This document shows, in pieces, positions 50,301 to 60,331 of a stretch of DNA of 64,000 nt. The notes below the pieces were generated by a model. It made no database searches, was not told the origin of the DNA, and worked only from the letters and a program-made list of their open reading frames with translations. The translations under genes were made by a program, and so were the position numbers. This stretch comes from Rachycentron canadum. Lineage: Eukaryota > Chordata > Actinopteri > Carangiformes > Rachycentridae. How positions within the stretch are numbered: the first letter of the stretch is position 1; each line of letters begins with the position of its first letter. Where the stretch lies: assembly GCA_038496675.1 (NCBI GenBank), contig CM076648.1, positions 10,288,464 to 10,352,463 of the forward strand. The letters run 5' to 3'.

Positions 50301-53300
50301 CACAGAGACATCATAAACCAGGTGTTGTCAGATATTGGAAGACCCATCCAGTAACATCAGACTGTTATAACACAGATATTATAATGTTGCTTTTAGTAAA
50401 TGAGATGAGAAAAATTAGGATAAACAAAACAAGATAAGTTTAGCTGTTGTTTGTTTTGAAGACTTTTTTGCTGTTACCCTCTAAGCGCTGAAAATCCATC
50501 AAGCTGTTTTCTCTTTGTTTAGGTTTTCCCAGCTGAGGAGCCTGAACTTATCTCACAACCGTCTGGGAGTTTTCCCTGAATGTGTGTGTGAGATCCTCAC
50601 CCTGACTGAGCTCAACCTCTCCTGTAATAATCTCCACACTGTCCCTGTGCAAATAGGCAACCTTCAAAGGTGACACAGTGACACGCATGAGCATACTATG
50701 AATTCACGGCATACACATATCACACAGTACCTTAATATGTAAGTCAGGATTGTCTGGACAATGTAGATCATAAAAAGTGCACAAAAGAATTCATTCATTC
50801 AAGTCATGAATCTTAAAGACAACCACAGTTCACAGTACAGTGAAACCCTGCACAAATTGCAATCTGTGCTACCTTCAAAGGAGACAGAGACACTTGTGAG
50901 TTTAATAATATAACAGGCAGCAATGTGAGGGCCAAGCAGCTGAGCAGACCAGAGCTGCCATGGAAACACAATGTCATTATGTCAAGAGCATGGATGTAAA
51001 CACTCGAGTTTCATGTCAGATCATTTAAGATGTGGCTGAGATATAACTTGATTTCTTGTTTGAAACAATTACTGTCAATTTTGGCTGTTAAAGCTTTAAC
51101 AAATTAGAAGTCCATGTCATAACTTGTGAGTCTTGAAGAGCTGAAGATCATTACCAACTTTGATAACCAACTTGAGCTTCCTCAAACTCCTTCAGTGTAG
51201 TTTTCATACATATTATGAAATACATACATGTTACTGAGATATGACCCCACTTCCTGTTTGGTTTCTTTGCTGTAATTTGTGATTGGCTGTGATATACGAA
51301 TGCTTGCAATTAAATTAAATCCAATATAAAAAATCAAAATGTGGGTGCATGAACTCACCTCCAACTTTGACCTGTCATGAAGGCAGACATGAAGCTTGGT
51401 AAAAATCATCAAGGGAGTCAAGCAGAAGAAAAGGTAGAAACACAGTGGATGCCTACAGACCTGCTTGGCCCCAACAATCACAAAAATGCTCCATATGTGA
51501 ATTATTTAGAATTAATTTCTTTTCTAAAGTATCATGTTTTGTATTTAACACTATTTGGCTTTGCTTTTGTAAAATTCGTTTTCTCAAATTATTATTTCAT
51601 CATACATAATGCAAGTCCTCACAAAATCTGTATTCAGGATTTTTTGGGGCAGAGAAATAATAAAATTGAAATATTTTGTTATGCAATAAGTCAAGAGGCT
51701 AAATCACTCTAGCTTTCATCTTGTGTTTCTACTTAATGCAGGCTGTTGCTCAGTAGACAATAGCCATAACTACATGTGGACAGAAGCAGATTTTCTTACC
51801 ACTCTTTGAAGTAAAAGAAATAAACCTTTCATCTTGTAGCTTGCAGACGCTGTCTTTGGATGGAAACCACCTCAGCTCGCTGCCTGAAGAGCTGGGTGGC
51901 CTGTCCCAACTCAACAGCTTGGGGTTTTCCTTCAACAACTTCTCTCACATCCCTGCTGTGCTGGAGAGACTGAGTGCAGTGGACAAATTGGCCATGGCTG
52001 GGAACAGAGTGGAGAGTCTGGAGTTGTCCACTCTGGCCAAAATGAGCCACCTGAAAAATATTGACCTCCGGTAAGAGGCCAGCCACAGAGCAAACAGCTC
52101 TCAGCCTCTACATGGTGTCTTTCCTTTCTATTCTCTTCTTTCTCCTCTCTCAATATCAAAATATTGGTAATTTTGTGGATAATGTTGGTTCAGTATTTGT
52201 TCTGCAATCCTCTGTTTACCAAATGACTGACTACAGGTGGAGAATATCCCTACTCTTCCACCTTTCTATCAAGTTCCTCTTTTTTTTTGTCTTTTTCCAC
52301 GTGACAGAAAGATACATGTCCTGACACAAAGACTAATCTGAACCGCAGCTATTCTCCCATTTCCCCACCACTTTTTGTTTTAAATTTATTTATAGATGCC
52401 AGGTTTGCTGAGCACAAATTTTTTCTTTTTTCTTTTTTTGCATTGCCCTCGTTTAGACCTACACTCACACCTGGGAGCTGCCCAGAACTACAGTCATACA
52501 TAGTTGTTATCTTTTTTGCAGCTCCACAGGAACAGCTGGGGCTGTAAATGTCTTGCTCAAGGGGACCTCTTTGTAATGAGGGAGGGAAAATGTCTACTCA
52601 TTGATTTTCCTACCAGTTTGAGTATCAAACCAGCAACCACTGCTCCACCCACAGCCAACTAATAATTCAACCTTCGGATTGAAGTTGTGGTTTGGCAGTG
52701 ACTACATTTATGAGGGCAAGGTGCATCTGTGGTGGATTAGTGGGTTTGCAGCTCTCATAAAAGAAAAGTTGTTGTTTATTAACAGGATAGATGAGATCAG
52801 GGGGAGCCTGGATTTGAGCACGTCTCTCCTGACAGTCATGAATTTCTCTCTCTCATGAATTTTCTCTACTTTATAATTGCCAAATATGAAAAGATCTAAC
52901 AACAACAAAAAAAAACAAACAAGCTGCACCCAGGCATTAGAGTGACCCCTGTCTGTCATCTAACATAGTCAGTATTTTGTTTGCTACTGATAAGTTACAC
53001 TGATGTGTGGCTTTGATGTGTAACTTGTGTTAAACATGCTATTGTTTAATTTCTGCATTTTCAAATTTGCACTAATTGGCCATAAGATGAGTGCTACAAG
53101 TTTGTTGATTTTTTTAGTCTAAAGGTTTGCACCTCTGCTTCAGTGGAAATGACCAGTAATATTTAATCAGCTGTCCTGTCTGTTAAATGTAGGCTGAATG
53201 GGCTGCGCTGGGTGAAAAGTGAGAGTCTTGAGGCAGTGAGCCAAGTGACCCAGCTGGACTTACGGGACAACTGCTTGGACTCGTTAGACCTGAGCTCCAT

Positions 53301-56300
53301 CTACAACCTGGAGACTCTGCACTGCCAGCGCAACCAGCTGGGGACACTCACACTCAGCGGTTTCACACTGCGCATGCTTCATGCCAGCAGCAACTGTGAG
53401 TCGCTGAACTAGATGCTATTATTTCCTGACTGTCTGTTTGTCTGTGTGTTCAGGCTCTTTTCCCTCGTGACACATTCATCTTATCAACACACATATGAAT
53501 GGTCCAGATGTTTAGCTGCTGATTGCTGCTTTTATCTGCCCACAGGCCTCACAACAGTCAACATCTATCCTGTCCCTAACCAACTGACACACATGGATAT
53601 ATCACAGTGAGTTCTGGATAAGAAACAGCCATAGTTTCTTTCATTTTTGAGTTGCAAGGTCTAAAGAAAGTAGTTTCATCATATTTTCATTTAATCTAAT
53701 TGGACATGTAGCCTAAAAGAAAGTGTAACCAAATTGCATGGTAAATGGGATAATTAATACTCAACAAACAGATATAGTTTTGCAGTATTTGTAGTGTTCA
53801 GAAGGCCAACTGTTGTAACCAATAATTTGGGCTTTCACTTTTTTTGTCTGACAACTCAAAACCCCAAAATCTGCAATACATGTTATTAAGTCAAAGGCAA
53901 TTCAAGATGAGACCCTCAACCTTTGTCTATAATCATAACTGGATTGACTTAGTATTGACCTTTGACCTATACATAGCATTTAACACTACTTCATGTTTGT
54001 GTTCATAACTGGATGGCTGGAGGCCATTGTAGGCTTGAGCAGAAATGCTACAGTGTGTCTGGATTATGTATATATTTGCCGTGAGCTATTCTTCTATTTC
54101 TGAACCAAATGCCAGGTGTAGTAAAGATCTGAAAAATGTCCTTTTTGTTGCTAACCTACCATGTTAAAATGCAGATAGCATCATTTGCATGCTTAAGTAA
54201 CCCTTAGGGATATTAGTTAGACATTATACATAGTTTGACTTCCAGTTAACTATGAAATGATTTTCTCATCTATACAATTAAAAGCAAAATGACAATTCTG
54301 CTCAGTTTGAGTATTTGTGTGTGTCTTTCTATGTGCGTGACTGTGTGTGTGTGTGTTGAGACAGGAACCTTTTGGAGTACCTGCCAGACTGGGTGTGTGA
54401 CTGCAGAAAAATTGAGATGCTGGACGTCACACATAACCTCCTGTCTGAGCTTCCTTCCAGGTGATTGGCCTTTTCTGTCACTAATCCCAAACCTTTTCTG
54501 CTGAGACTTTATTTTTTATGCTGCATAATATGAATTTATTCAGCCCTGCGTAATAAACAGCTGGCTGTTCCTTTGCAGAATCAGGTGTCTCATTACACAT
54601 GGTTGTGTTTTTTAACTGCTTGCTCTAATGCCAAACTGCTTTTCATAATGCCCATTGAAAGATTTTGTTATGGTTGTCGAACCATGGGAAGAACAAGGCA
54701 CAAATAACAGCTGGCATCAGGCTCTTTGTGGAAGCTATGTCTTTTGGTTGCCACAGAAAAAACATTGCCATCCCATAGTGCTTGGCTCATAGTTAACATC
54801 ATTCATTGCCAGCCTTCAACACTGGCATTTGCATTTGAATGAGACATCAGAAAAGCTTTTGCAAATGAGATAATATTCCTCTATCCACTGTACCCACTCA
54901 TGACTTCTGTGACGCTTTCAGGAGAGAATAAAAAGCTGCTCTGCTGATCTGTTTGGGCAGCCAAGCTGTAAATGTCATGGATGGATTAGTTAGCATAGTT
55001 TGCCATGTCGAACAACTCTCTACCCAGCTCCACAATAGTCAGGTCTGCACAGGGAGAAGTCCTGCTTTGGTTCCTTGGCTTTTTGTTCGTTTGTGTTTTT
55101 TTTTTTTTTTTTTTATTCTAATCTTGTTCTCTAATGTCTCTTCTGGCCTCTGACAGACTACTCAACAGCTTGAGTTTGCGAAAGCTGCTGGCGGGGAGCA
55201 ATCGTTTGCAGAGAGTGCCTGACCTACTTGACCATGTCCCTCTGGAAGCCCTAGACCTCCAGCACAACAACCTTGCTGAGCTCCCTGAGAGTCTCTTTTA
55301 CAAAGCCTTAAAGTGAGTCTCTCAACCCCTTTTCTCTTTGTGCTTCCTTTACTGTTATGTCTTCTACTTAACTATACTCTTAATTGAATCATTTATCAGG
55401 TGGCTGCTCTGCTTTGAAACTTTTACTTGCACTGTGTTTATTGTTATGCTGCAGTTGACAGTTATCAAATTGCATCTAATTGTTTTGGGGACAGAGCATA
55501 GATCGTATGTAGGGACTGTGGTCAAGATCATTGGAGCGTTCCACATCATAATTGGAGCTTCATTTGCCCTCCTGTTTCCTGTGTGGTAAATCACTAAACA
55601 CCCATTAGCAGTTCAAAAGCTCTAATGTACTTTACCATCTCTAATGCTGAGGCATAATGGCAGTAACTGCTTTGTGCATGATGGTTTTCCTGATGTTTCT
55701 AAGAGCTGTAAGGGAAAGCAGTGATACTCTTGACTGGTGCAAACAGTATAAGTCTGACAACATCATATTCATATTTGTGTAGACAGTGTCAACACTCTTG
55801 TCATGTTTATGATCTGCAGAGATATGATTGCCTGACTATTGTAAAACTAGAATAATGGCCTGGTGGTTGTTTGCCACCACTAACCAACCAGGTTGCAGGA
55901 AATATGGTCACAATCTCTCCTTCCTGAGTTACAGCATCCAGAATCTTCTACATTTATTAGTGCACTTACATTATATATGTCCTCTGTTCTGTTCACTGGA
56001 GGAACTGAGGCCAAGTTCATTAATATTAAATGTCTAATCAAATCAAAATCATTTGCTGCTTGTACCCACTGTTTGTGGATATAATCCCTGAGAATAAGTG
56101 ACATGTATGAATGACTGTTTACTCTTTTCTAAACACCAGTAGTCTGAACATGTCTTATATACTTTGGCCAGTATTTTGAAGGTGAAGATCACTCAGTACA
56201 ATAATGCCTCTGTTCATCTTCCATCTACATAAAAATGTGGACTCCAGATTTTTAGCTTTAATTTCTCCAAGTATATGAGGCAGGTATGACTGGATACACT

Positions 56301-59300
56301 CCTTGCAATGCTTACTATTTATACTAATGAATCCCTTTCTATTATTTGTCTTCACCTGCAGCCTGAAATACTTAAATGTGTCAGCCAATGCACTGGAAAG
56401 TATTCCTCCCAGCAGTCAATCAGAGGAGAGTCTCAGCACTCTCCAGGAGCTCTACCTGACGGGGAACAACTTGAATGAGAACTGTGGTGCTCTGCTGGTT
56501 GGACACCAGAACCTGCGGGTCCTTCACATCGCCTACAACCAATTACTTTCCTTCCCTGCCAGGTGTGGTATATTGGCTTTCTTTTTTTTATTAACACTTA
56601 ACTCTTACTTGTTTTTTTGTTTTTTTATGAGACAAAAAAACCAAACAAATAGTAAAACATAAAAAAACTATTCCAGTTCCCAAACACTATTAATCATCTG
56701 GATTATGGACATTATTTATTTATTATTTATTTATTTATATTATTATTTTATTATTTATATTGTTTTTTTTTTTTCCTCTATTTTATAGTGTCTTTTATCA
56801 TTTAACCATTTTATCATCATGTAACTCATATATTTTCTGTTTCTGCCCACTGGAAAGCCTTTCATTTACTTACTGGATGTTTGGACATTTTTTATGCTTA
56901 TATACTTAAGAAGCTAATTACATATGCTTATATCCTGTAATGGAATAATATTAATATTAATAATGTAAATATTCAACTTTTTCTGCGAACTGGAATTTTC
57001 CACTAACATTTTTGTATATCTTTAGTAAGCTGAGTAAGCTGGAGCTGTTGGAGGAGCTAAATCTAGGTGGCAACAAGTTAAAGACTATCCCCTCCACTGT
57101 GTCCAGCTGTAAGAGACTGCACACTCTGATAGCACACTCCAACCACATTACTGTCTTCCCAGAGATCCTCAACCTGCCTGAGATCAAGGTTAGACTTGTT
57201 CTGATTTTATTTGCCCAACTGTTGTGTTTATGATTATATTCTAGCTATTTTGGCTCATGTGTGTTTTGCACATTTGTAGCTTGTAGATCTAAGCTGTAAT
57301 GAGCTAACAGAGATCCAGCTGCCTGACTCGCTGCCTGCTACTCTGCAAGAGCTCGACCTGACAGGCAACAGCAGCCTGATACTGGAACACAAAACCCTCA
57401 ACCTCTTTAGGTGAGTCACAAAACCCAGAGCCATTGAAAAAGGTAATGCATTGAAATCTGTGAAATATTGAGCAACAAACATCTTGGCTTTAGAGTCTAT
57501 AGTTGTCTGGACACATACTGGAGGGATATGGCAACACACTTAAGTGTGTATGTATATGGTACATGTAAATTGACCTGTTTCTACAATGCCTTTGACTATA
57601 TTTTTCTCCTTTTTAGTCACATCACCACCCTAAAATTAGACCAGAAATCCACCATGACAGCAGGGGACTCATTGAGTGGCTCTGCTCCATGGAACCATGG
57701 TTACTCTGAAATGAGCGGCCAAAGGAACAAGTGAGCACTGCTTTGGGTTTCTTTTCCTTGTTTGTTTCTGAGCACAAAGATTTTAGTATCTATCCACACT
57801 GTCATATGGAAGTCAATGAAATAACTATACACGCTCAGTGTGTGAACAAATATGCTTTAGCAAAGTAAACCACATGATTATATATTCAGTGTCTTTCCAC
57901 AGCCAAACTTTTTAGTCTATATGCAGTATGTAAGTTGACCATTTCTCTCTGTCATTGCTGCTTGGTGCATTGGAGCTTACTGTGCATCCAAACAGGATGT
58001 TGCTGTACAAGCACAGAGCAGGTGTCTACCACTAAGTCAATATCTGAATCACTGGTAGGCGCCTAATACTGAAGTTAGTGAATCTTTTTTAAGAGTAGCT
58101 GTGCAGTAGAGCCTCATATTATATTGGATTTAATACTTGTAACAATATTAAGTGCAGCACTGTTGAAACCTGGCTGCTCCGTCGGGGGCCCAGACAGCAG
58201 TGTCTTTTATTACTACCTGGCCTGGAGCGGCAATGTTGCATGTTGAAGTATGTATGAGGTTTATTTCTATATGTGAGTCACTGAGTCATCATTTTATTAA
58301 TGTGGATGTATTCTTGGGGACAGGTTGTGTGTGTCTATACTGACTGTAGACCAGTTTGGAGACAGTGGAGAAGCATGTTATGGTATCTTTGATGGAGACC
58401 GTAATGAGGAAGTGCCTCGGCTGCTGCAGTGCACAATGGGAGACGTGCTCTGTGAGGAACTGCAGCACTCCAGTATCGACAATGTTTATATGTGCAACAC
58501 ATTCCTCACCTCACACAGGTAAGAGTTTTTAAATGTCAGCCTTTCTTAAAACCTTGTTTTTGTACTGGCAAATACACTGTAGTTACTGCAGTTTTTAGGC
58601 TACAGCCAGTGCCCCAAAGAGTTTGTCAGCAGCTTTGTTTACTTTTGAATGGTACAGGAAACTAGGTATGGCTGGCCAGAAACTGGGTGCATCTGCTTTG
58701 CTGTGTTATATCCACCATGAGCCTTCAGATCCTGGAGGTTACCTCAGCCTTACTGTGGCCAACGTGGGCACCTGCCAGGCAGTGCTGTGCCGGGATGGCC
58801 GACCTGTACCTGTCTCTAAGGTTTACAGCTTGGAGAACTGCACTGATGAGATGGAGAGAGTTAAACTCAGTAAAGCCATTATTACAGAGGTAATTCACAG
58901 CTTGTGTGTATGTTGAATTCTTATTTCTACATTATAGCCATTATATAGAACTTTTTATCTAGTGTCAATCTGCGGCTTCATATTCAGAAGTGGATATATT
59001 ATGAAACACTAATCTGCAGTTCTAATGGCGCTTCTGTTTTATAGGATAACAAAGTGAGTGGAGTGACATGCTGCTCTCGCCTGCTGGGATGCTCTTACCT
59101 GTCTCCCTGGGTGCTTCCAAAGCCCTGGGTGCACACTAAGGCTCTCTGTTCGCAGGATGAGTTCTTGATCCTGGGGAATCGAGCGCTGTTTGAACGGGTC
59201 TCCTACCAGGAGGCTGTGTGCACTGTGCAGGCTGTGCGAGATCCACGCGCTGCTGCCAAGAAGCTATGTTCGCTCGCTCAGAGTTATGGTTGCAAAGACA

Positions 59301-60331
59301 ACATTGGGGCTGTGGTGGTGTCCCTGCATATTGGTGAGGACAGCTGTACCTGTGAGCCGCCAGTCTCCACCACTGAACCCCGAAGTCTCCCTCCTGTCCC
59401 TGTGCCTGTGTCTCTGACCCCAGGGCCTAATGATTCAGCCACCCTTTCATCTAGCAGTGGCATTGTCTCTGAGTTCAACAGTGAGACATCGGCCTCAGAA
59501 GTGGGCAGTGAGGCAGGGTCCACTGCTTCAGATGAGCACCAATCCTCTGGTCTTGCAACCCGCCCAGAGAGACGCTGTAGCCTACACCCTGCTACTACAC
59601 TTTGTGGCATCATGGTGCCTGGCTCAGCTGGTGCAGGAACGCACCCAGGTCTATTCCAGCGTCAGCCCTCATGTGCTACTTTCTCAAGTAACCAGTCTGA
59701 CAACGGCTTGGACAGTGATGACGAAGCTCCACTTGAGGGTGTTATCTCCAATGGCAGCAAGTTAGAAGTGGAGGTGGACATTCACTGCTGTGCTTTCCAA
59801 ATACGATCAGGGGTCCCTGAGAACCCCAAAGACTTGGATCTTGAAAAGCGAGGCTCTGACTATACAAATGGCAAAATGCGCAGACAGAACAGTGTGGTGG
59901 TTTCTGCTACAAATGGCTGCCTACTGGCTGTATGTGGGAGAGAGATTGCAGACCTTAAGAAGTCTCCTTCCACATCCAGCCTGTTTGGGAAGAAGCTATC
60001 CAATGGCTCTGTGGTAGCCCCAGAGGACAGTCATAATCTTATTGAGGTGGCCCTGGAGGCTCCTAAGAAGAAGTCTGGTTACTTCACTGCCCCAGCACAG
60101 CCAGACCCTGAGGACCAGCTAATTGTGCCTCCAAGTCTGGAACAGGAAGTCAGGGAGCAACTCAGAGGCCAGAACCCTCTACTGTCAGGCTCCTCTGCAT
60201 CATCAATCAGCCCCTCCTTAAAAGACCCTGTGTGGGATAATCCACACCCTCCTGCATTTACCTCCAACCTGGTTCCAGGTCCAGGCCCAACCCCCATTCT
60301 ACAGCAGGAAGTCTACGATACTGCCCTCTAG
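28876..60331 (+). CDS. PHLPP2: PH domain leucine-rich repeat protein phosphatase 2, whole coding span
   Basis: PP2C-family Ser/Thr phosphatase that removes the hydrophobic-motif phosphate of Akt, PKC and S6K and so dampens growth signalling. Nineteen exons join without phase error into 1439 codons plus stop (human 1323): 28876-29088, 31196-31479, 34653-34786, 44013-44203, 44866-44991, 48603-48757, 50523-50669, 51840-52070, 53193-53395, 53546-53606, 54365-54460, 55157-55312, 56362-56562, 57026-57188, 57280-57410, 57617-57730, 58324-58518, 58658-58889, 59045-60331. Order: a 71-aa N-terminal extension, Ras-association-like region (about 120-210), PH domain (about 215-320), leucine-rich repeats (about 330-850), PP2C-like domain (about 870-1110), Ser-rich tail, C-terminal DTAL. 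DTAL and overall match favour PHLPP2 over PHLPP1, which I recall ending DTPL. The start is at 28876 or, with better context, the in-frame ATG at 28882. Confidence 0.95.
29089..31195 (+). other. PHLPP2: PHLPP2 intron 1 (predicted GC-AG)
   Basis: 2.1-kb intron with GC donor and CAGCAG acceptor. It holds a (CA)n tract (29350-29379), a T/A run at 29641-29657 and a perfect 12-bp hairpin (30096-30107 with 30120-30131). No other gene seen. Confidence 0.6.
29350..29379. repeat. (CA)15 microsatellite
   Basis: Perfect CA dinucleotide run in PHLPP2 intron 1. Confidence 0.95.
31196..31479 (+). CDS. PHLPP2: PHLPP2 coding exon 2 (aa 72-166)
   Basis: Reads QRNIKRNGSRGCVTRKTRFG and SRERDWLKGDTQRGCV, matching the start of human PHLPP2. 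A Pro/Ser-rich linker follows, then the beginning of the Ras-association-like region (LYVQLHGDLIR). The acceptor is CAGCAG, so the exon may also start at 31199, dropping one Gln. Ends AG|G. Confidence 0.94.
31480..34652 (+). other. PHLPP2: PHLPP2 intron 2
   Basis: 3.2-kb intron. It contains short tandem repeats of GACATAT/GACATAA (32119-32153) and a degenerate LINE-like fragment (33265-33565). No exon recognised. Confidence 0.7.
33265..33565 (-). mobile_element. Degenerate LINE-like fragment
   Basis: Shows the order of words typical of a widespread fish retrotransposon on its non-coding strand: GGGACCCCTA, GTTCTGGGTATGCC, CAACTGGCTTCTCTC, AGTTAGCGGCTC, ACTGAGCTCCTTA and ACCCTGCAGAGAAATCTCAT. 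That places the element on the minus strand. Too degraded to name the family. Confidence 0.55.
34653..34786 (+). CDS. PHLPP2: PHLPP2 coding exon 3 (aa 166-211)
   Basis: Reads RLDPSERPLQILYDYLAAMG to LIRFYS, the rest of the Ras-association-like region. Ends G|AG in phase 1. Confidence 0.95.
39459..39492. repeat. 17-bp tandem duplication
   Basis: CACTTGAAGTGAGATGT occurs twice, head to tail and identical, in PHLPP2 intron 3. Confidence 0.95.
40828..40860. repeat. (TTC)n / (TTA)n microsatellite
   Basis: Seven CTT/TTC triplets followed by TTATTATTATTTT. Confidence 0.9.
41978..42418 (+). mobile_element. Solo LTR of an LTR retrotransposon with 5-bp TSD
   Basis: Begins TGTCACAACC and ends CCATGATA, flanked by direct GTTAC copies (41973-41977 and 42419-42423). 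The ends are imperfect inverted repeats (TGTCA/TGATA). A TATA-like GTATATAG (42159-42166) precedes an AATAAA (42350-42355) by about 190 bp, the U3-R order of an LTR. No internal region or second LTR is present, so it is a solo LTR. Probably Gypsy-type, from remembered similarity to fish repeats only. Confidence 0.7.
44013..44203 (+). CDS. PHLPP2: PHLPP2 coding exon 4, PH domain (aa 211-274)
   Basis: Reads EHPVNADQQERTLLKGIFSV, then RKGKTQLHKWAERQVILCGT and KMHILPLVGGK, the first strands of the PH domain. Phase 0 at the end, donor gtgaga. Confidence 0.95.
44866..44991 (+). CDS. PHLPP2: PHLPP2 coding exon 5, PH domain end (aa 275-316)
   Basis: 42 codons, VEEVKRRQHCLMFSSAGSQA to WHRQASK. The final segment YQRWHRQAS corresponds to the C-terminal PH helix with its Trp. 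Confidence 0.95.
46185..46542 (-). mobile_element. Non-LTR (SINE/LINE-type) fish repeat with 13-bp TSD
   Basis: Starts with CCATCCATCCATTATC and CCGCTTGTCC, and continues with AGGGTCGCAGGG, CAATTCAGAGTCACCAATTA, GGACTGTGGGAGGAAGC and GCGACAGTGCTAACCAC, the familiar pattern of a very common teleost repeat. Direct copies of ATAAGTCATTTAT flank it (46172-46184 and 46543-46555). The tetranucleotide (ATCC) run at the left end would be a 3' tail if the element reads on the minus strand. Family name not assigned. Confidence 0.75.
46655..47075 (+). mobile_element. L2/CR1-type reverse-transcriptase C-terminal relic
   Basis: One frame shows SRKRDHISLELASLHWVPIK, FKILLLTDQAINGQAPSYLK and ELIVPYYPSSTLCSLNALLP, then EADALSL, followed by a shifted RLKT. 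This is the conserved C-terminal end of fish L2-like ORF2 proteins. Frameshifts and lost residues show it is a dead fragment lacking the polymerase and endonuclease. Confidence 0.75.
48603..48757 (+). CDS. PHLPP2: PHLPP2 coding exon 6, first LRRs (aa 317-368)
   Basis: Reads VVSQTVSMVDLSCYSLEAVP to DITHLNLRHNFMSLQ. LxLxxN leucine-rich repeats begin here. Ends AG|G. Confidence 0.95.
48758..50522 (+). other. PHLPP2: PHLPP2 intron 6
   Basis: 1.8-kb intron. A short (TA)n-rich patch lies at 50256-50282. No other feature recognised. Confidence 0.7.
50523..50669 (+). CDS. PHLPP2: PHLPP2 coding exon 7, LRRs (aa 368-417)
   Basis: Two LRRs: FSQLRSLNLSHNRLGVFPEC and LTELNLSCNNLHTVPVQIGN. Ends AG|C. Confidence 0.95.
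50670..51839 (+). other. PHLPP2: PHLPP2 intron 7
   Basis: 1.2-kb AT-rich intron with nothing recognised in it. Confidence 0.7.
51840..52070 (+). CDS. PHLPP2: PHLPP2 coding exon 8, LRRs (aa 417-494)
   Basis: Reads LQTLSLDGNHLSSLPEELGG, LNSLGFSFNNFSHIPAVLER and onward to NIDLR. Ends CG|G. Confidence 0.95.
52071..53192 (+). other. PHLPP2: PHLPP2 intron 8 with degraded repeat
   Basis: 1.1-kb intron. At 52440-52680 it carries words of a common fish repeat (GGGGCTGTAAATGTCTTGCT, TCAAGGGGACCTC, GAGTATCAAACCAGCAACC), heavily degraded and unassigned. Confidence 0.55.
53193..53395 (+). CDS. PHLPP2: PHLPP2 coding exon 9, LRRs (aa 494-562)
   Basis: Reads LNGLRWVKSESLEAVSQVTQ, LDLRDNCLDSLDLSSIYNLE and ends LHASSN plus the first base of Cys (T|GC). 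Donor gtgagt. Confidence 0.95.
53546..53606 (+). CDS. PHLPP2: PHLPP2 coding exon 10 (aa 562-582)
   Basis: 61 nt: CLTTVNIYPVPNQLTHMDIS and two bases of Gln (CA|G). Smallest constitutive exon of the gene. Human has RLTAVNVYPVP here. Confidence 0.93.
53607..54364 (+). other. PHLPP2: PHLPP2 intron 10
   Basis: 0.76-kb intron ending in a short TG-rich run before the acceptor gacag. Nothing else recognised. Confidence 0.7.
54365..54460 (+). CDS. PHLPP2: PHLPP2 coding exon 11, LRR (aa 582-614)
   Basis: Reads NLLEYLPDWVCDCRKIEMLD to LSELPS, ending AG|A. The match to human NLLECVPDWACEAKKIEVLD fixes the frame. Confidence 0.95.
54461..55156 (+). other. PHLPP2: PHLPP2 intron 11
   Basis: 0.7-kb intron with a long T run near 55098-55114 ahead of the acceptor. 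Nothing else recognised. Confidence 0.7.
55157..55312 (+). CDS. PHLPP2: PHLPP2 coding exon 12, LRRs (aa 614-666)
   Basis: Reads LLNSLSLRKLLAGSNRLQRV, PLEALDLQHNNLAELPESLF, YKAL plus AA|C. Confidence 0.95.
55313..56361 (+). other. PHLPP2: PHLPP2 intron 12
   Basis: 1.05-kb intron with nothing recognised in it. Confidence 0.7.
56362..56562 (+). CDS. PHLPP2: PHLPP2 coding exon 13, LRRs (aa 666-733)
   Basis: Reads NLKYLNVSANALESIPPSSQ, LQELYLTGNNLNENCGALLV and LRVLHIAYNQLLSFPA, ending AG|T. Confidence 0.95.
56563..57025 (+). other. PHLPP2: PHLPP2 intron 13
   Basis: Very AT-rich 0.46-kb intron with (TTTA)n-like runs at 56713-56760. Confidence 0.8.
57026..57188 (+). CDS. PHLPP2: PHLPP2 coding exon 14, LRRs (aa 733-787)
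   Basis: Reads SKLSKLELLEELNLGGNKLK, CKRLHTLIAHSNHITVFPEI to LPEIK, phase 0 at the end. Confidence 0.95.
57280..57410 (+). CDS. PHLPP2: PHLPP2 coding exon 15, last LRRs (aa 788-831)
   Basis: Reads LVDLSCNELTEIQLPDSLPA, TLQELDLTGNSSLILEHKTL, NLF plus AG|T. Confidence 0.95.
57617..57730 (+). CDS. PHLPP2: PHLPP2 coding exon 16, LRR to PP2C linker (aa 831-869)
   Basis: Reads SHITTLKLDQKSTMTAGDSL to EMSGQRN plus AA|G. The WNHGYSEMSGQRNK segment parallels human WSHGLAEMAGQRNK. Confidence 0.95.
57731..58323 (+). other. PHLPP2: PHLPP2 intron 16
   Basis: 0.6-kb intron with nothing recognised in it. Confidence 0.7.
58324..58518 (+). CDS. PHLPP2: PHLPP2 coding exon 17, PP2C start (aa 869-934)
   Basis: Reads KLCVSILTVDQFGDSGEACY, GIFDGDRNEEVPRLLQCTMG to NTFLTSH. 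The FDGD motif supplies the first metal-binding aspartate of the PP2C fold. Ends AG|G. Confidence 0.95.
58658..58889 (+). CDS. PHLPP2: PHLPP2 coding exon 18, PP2C core (aa 934-1011)
   Basis: Reads RKLGMAGQKLGASALLCYIH, LSLTVANVGTCQAVLCRDGR and KAIITE. It contains the SALLC and ANVGTCQAVL strands typical of PP2C. Phase 0 at the end. Confidence 0.95.
59045..60331 (+). CDS. PHLPP2: PHLPP2 coding exon 19, PP2C end, tail and DTAL (aa 1012-1439)
   Basis: The start DNKVSGVTCCSRLLGCSYL and QDEFLILGNRALFERVSYQE lead to YGCKDNIGAVVVSL, with the last metal-binding Asp of the PP2C domain. The 320-residue tail is Ser-rich with conserved islands: SGIVSEFNSETSASEVGSEA, ASDEHQSSG, RPERRCSLHP, SNQSDNGLDSDDEAPLEGV, RRQNSV and KSPSTSSLFGKKLSNGS. 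It ends YDTAL, a C-terminal PDZ ligand known to bind NHERF scaffolds in the family. Stop TAG at 60329-60331. Confidence 0.96.
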   Translation, partial: DNKVSGVTCCSRLLGCSYLSPWVLPKPWVHTKALCSQDEFLILGNRALFERVSYQEAVCTVQAVRDPRAAAKKLCSLAQSYGCKDNIGAVVVSLHIGEDSCTCEPPVSTTEPRSLPPVPVPVSLTPGPNDSATLSSSSGIVSEFNSETSASEVGSEAGSTASDEHQSSGLATRPERRCSLHPATTLCGIMVPGSAGAGTHPGLFQRQPSCATFSSNQSDNGLDSDDEAPLEGVISNGSKLEVEVDIHCCAFQIRSGVPENPKDLDLEKRGSDYTNGKMRRQNSVVVSATNGCLLAVCGREIADLKKSPSTSSLFGKKLSNGSVVAPEDSHNLIEVALEAPKKKSGYFTAPAQPDPEDQLIVPPSLEQEVREQLRGQNPLLSGSSASSISPSLKDPVWDNPHPPAFTSNLVPGPGPTPILQQEVYDTAL

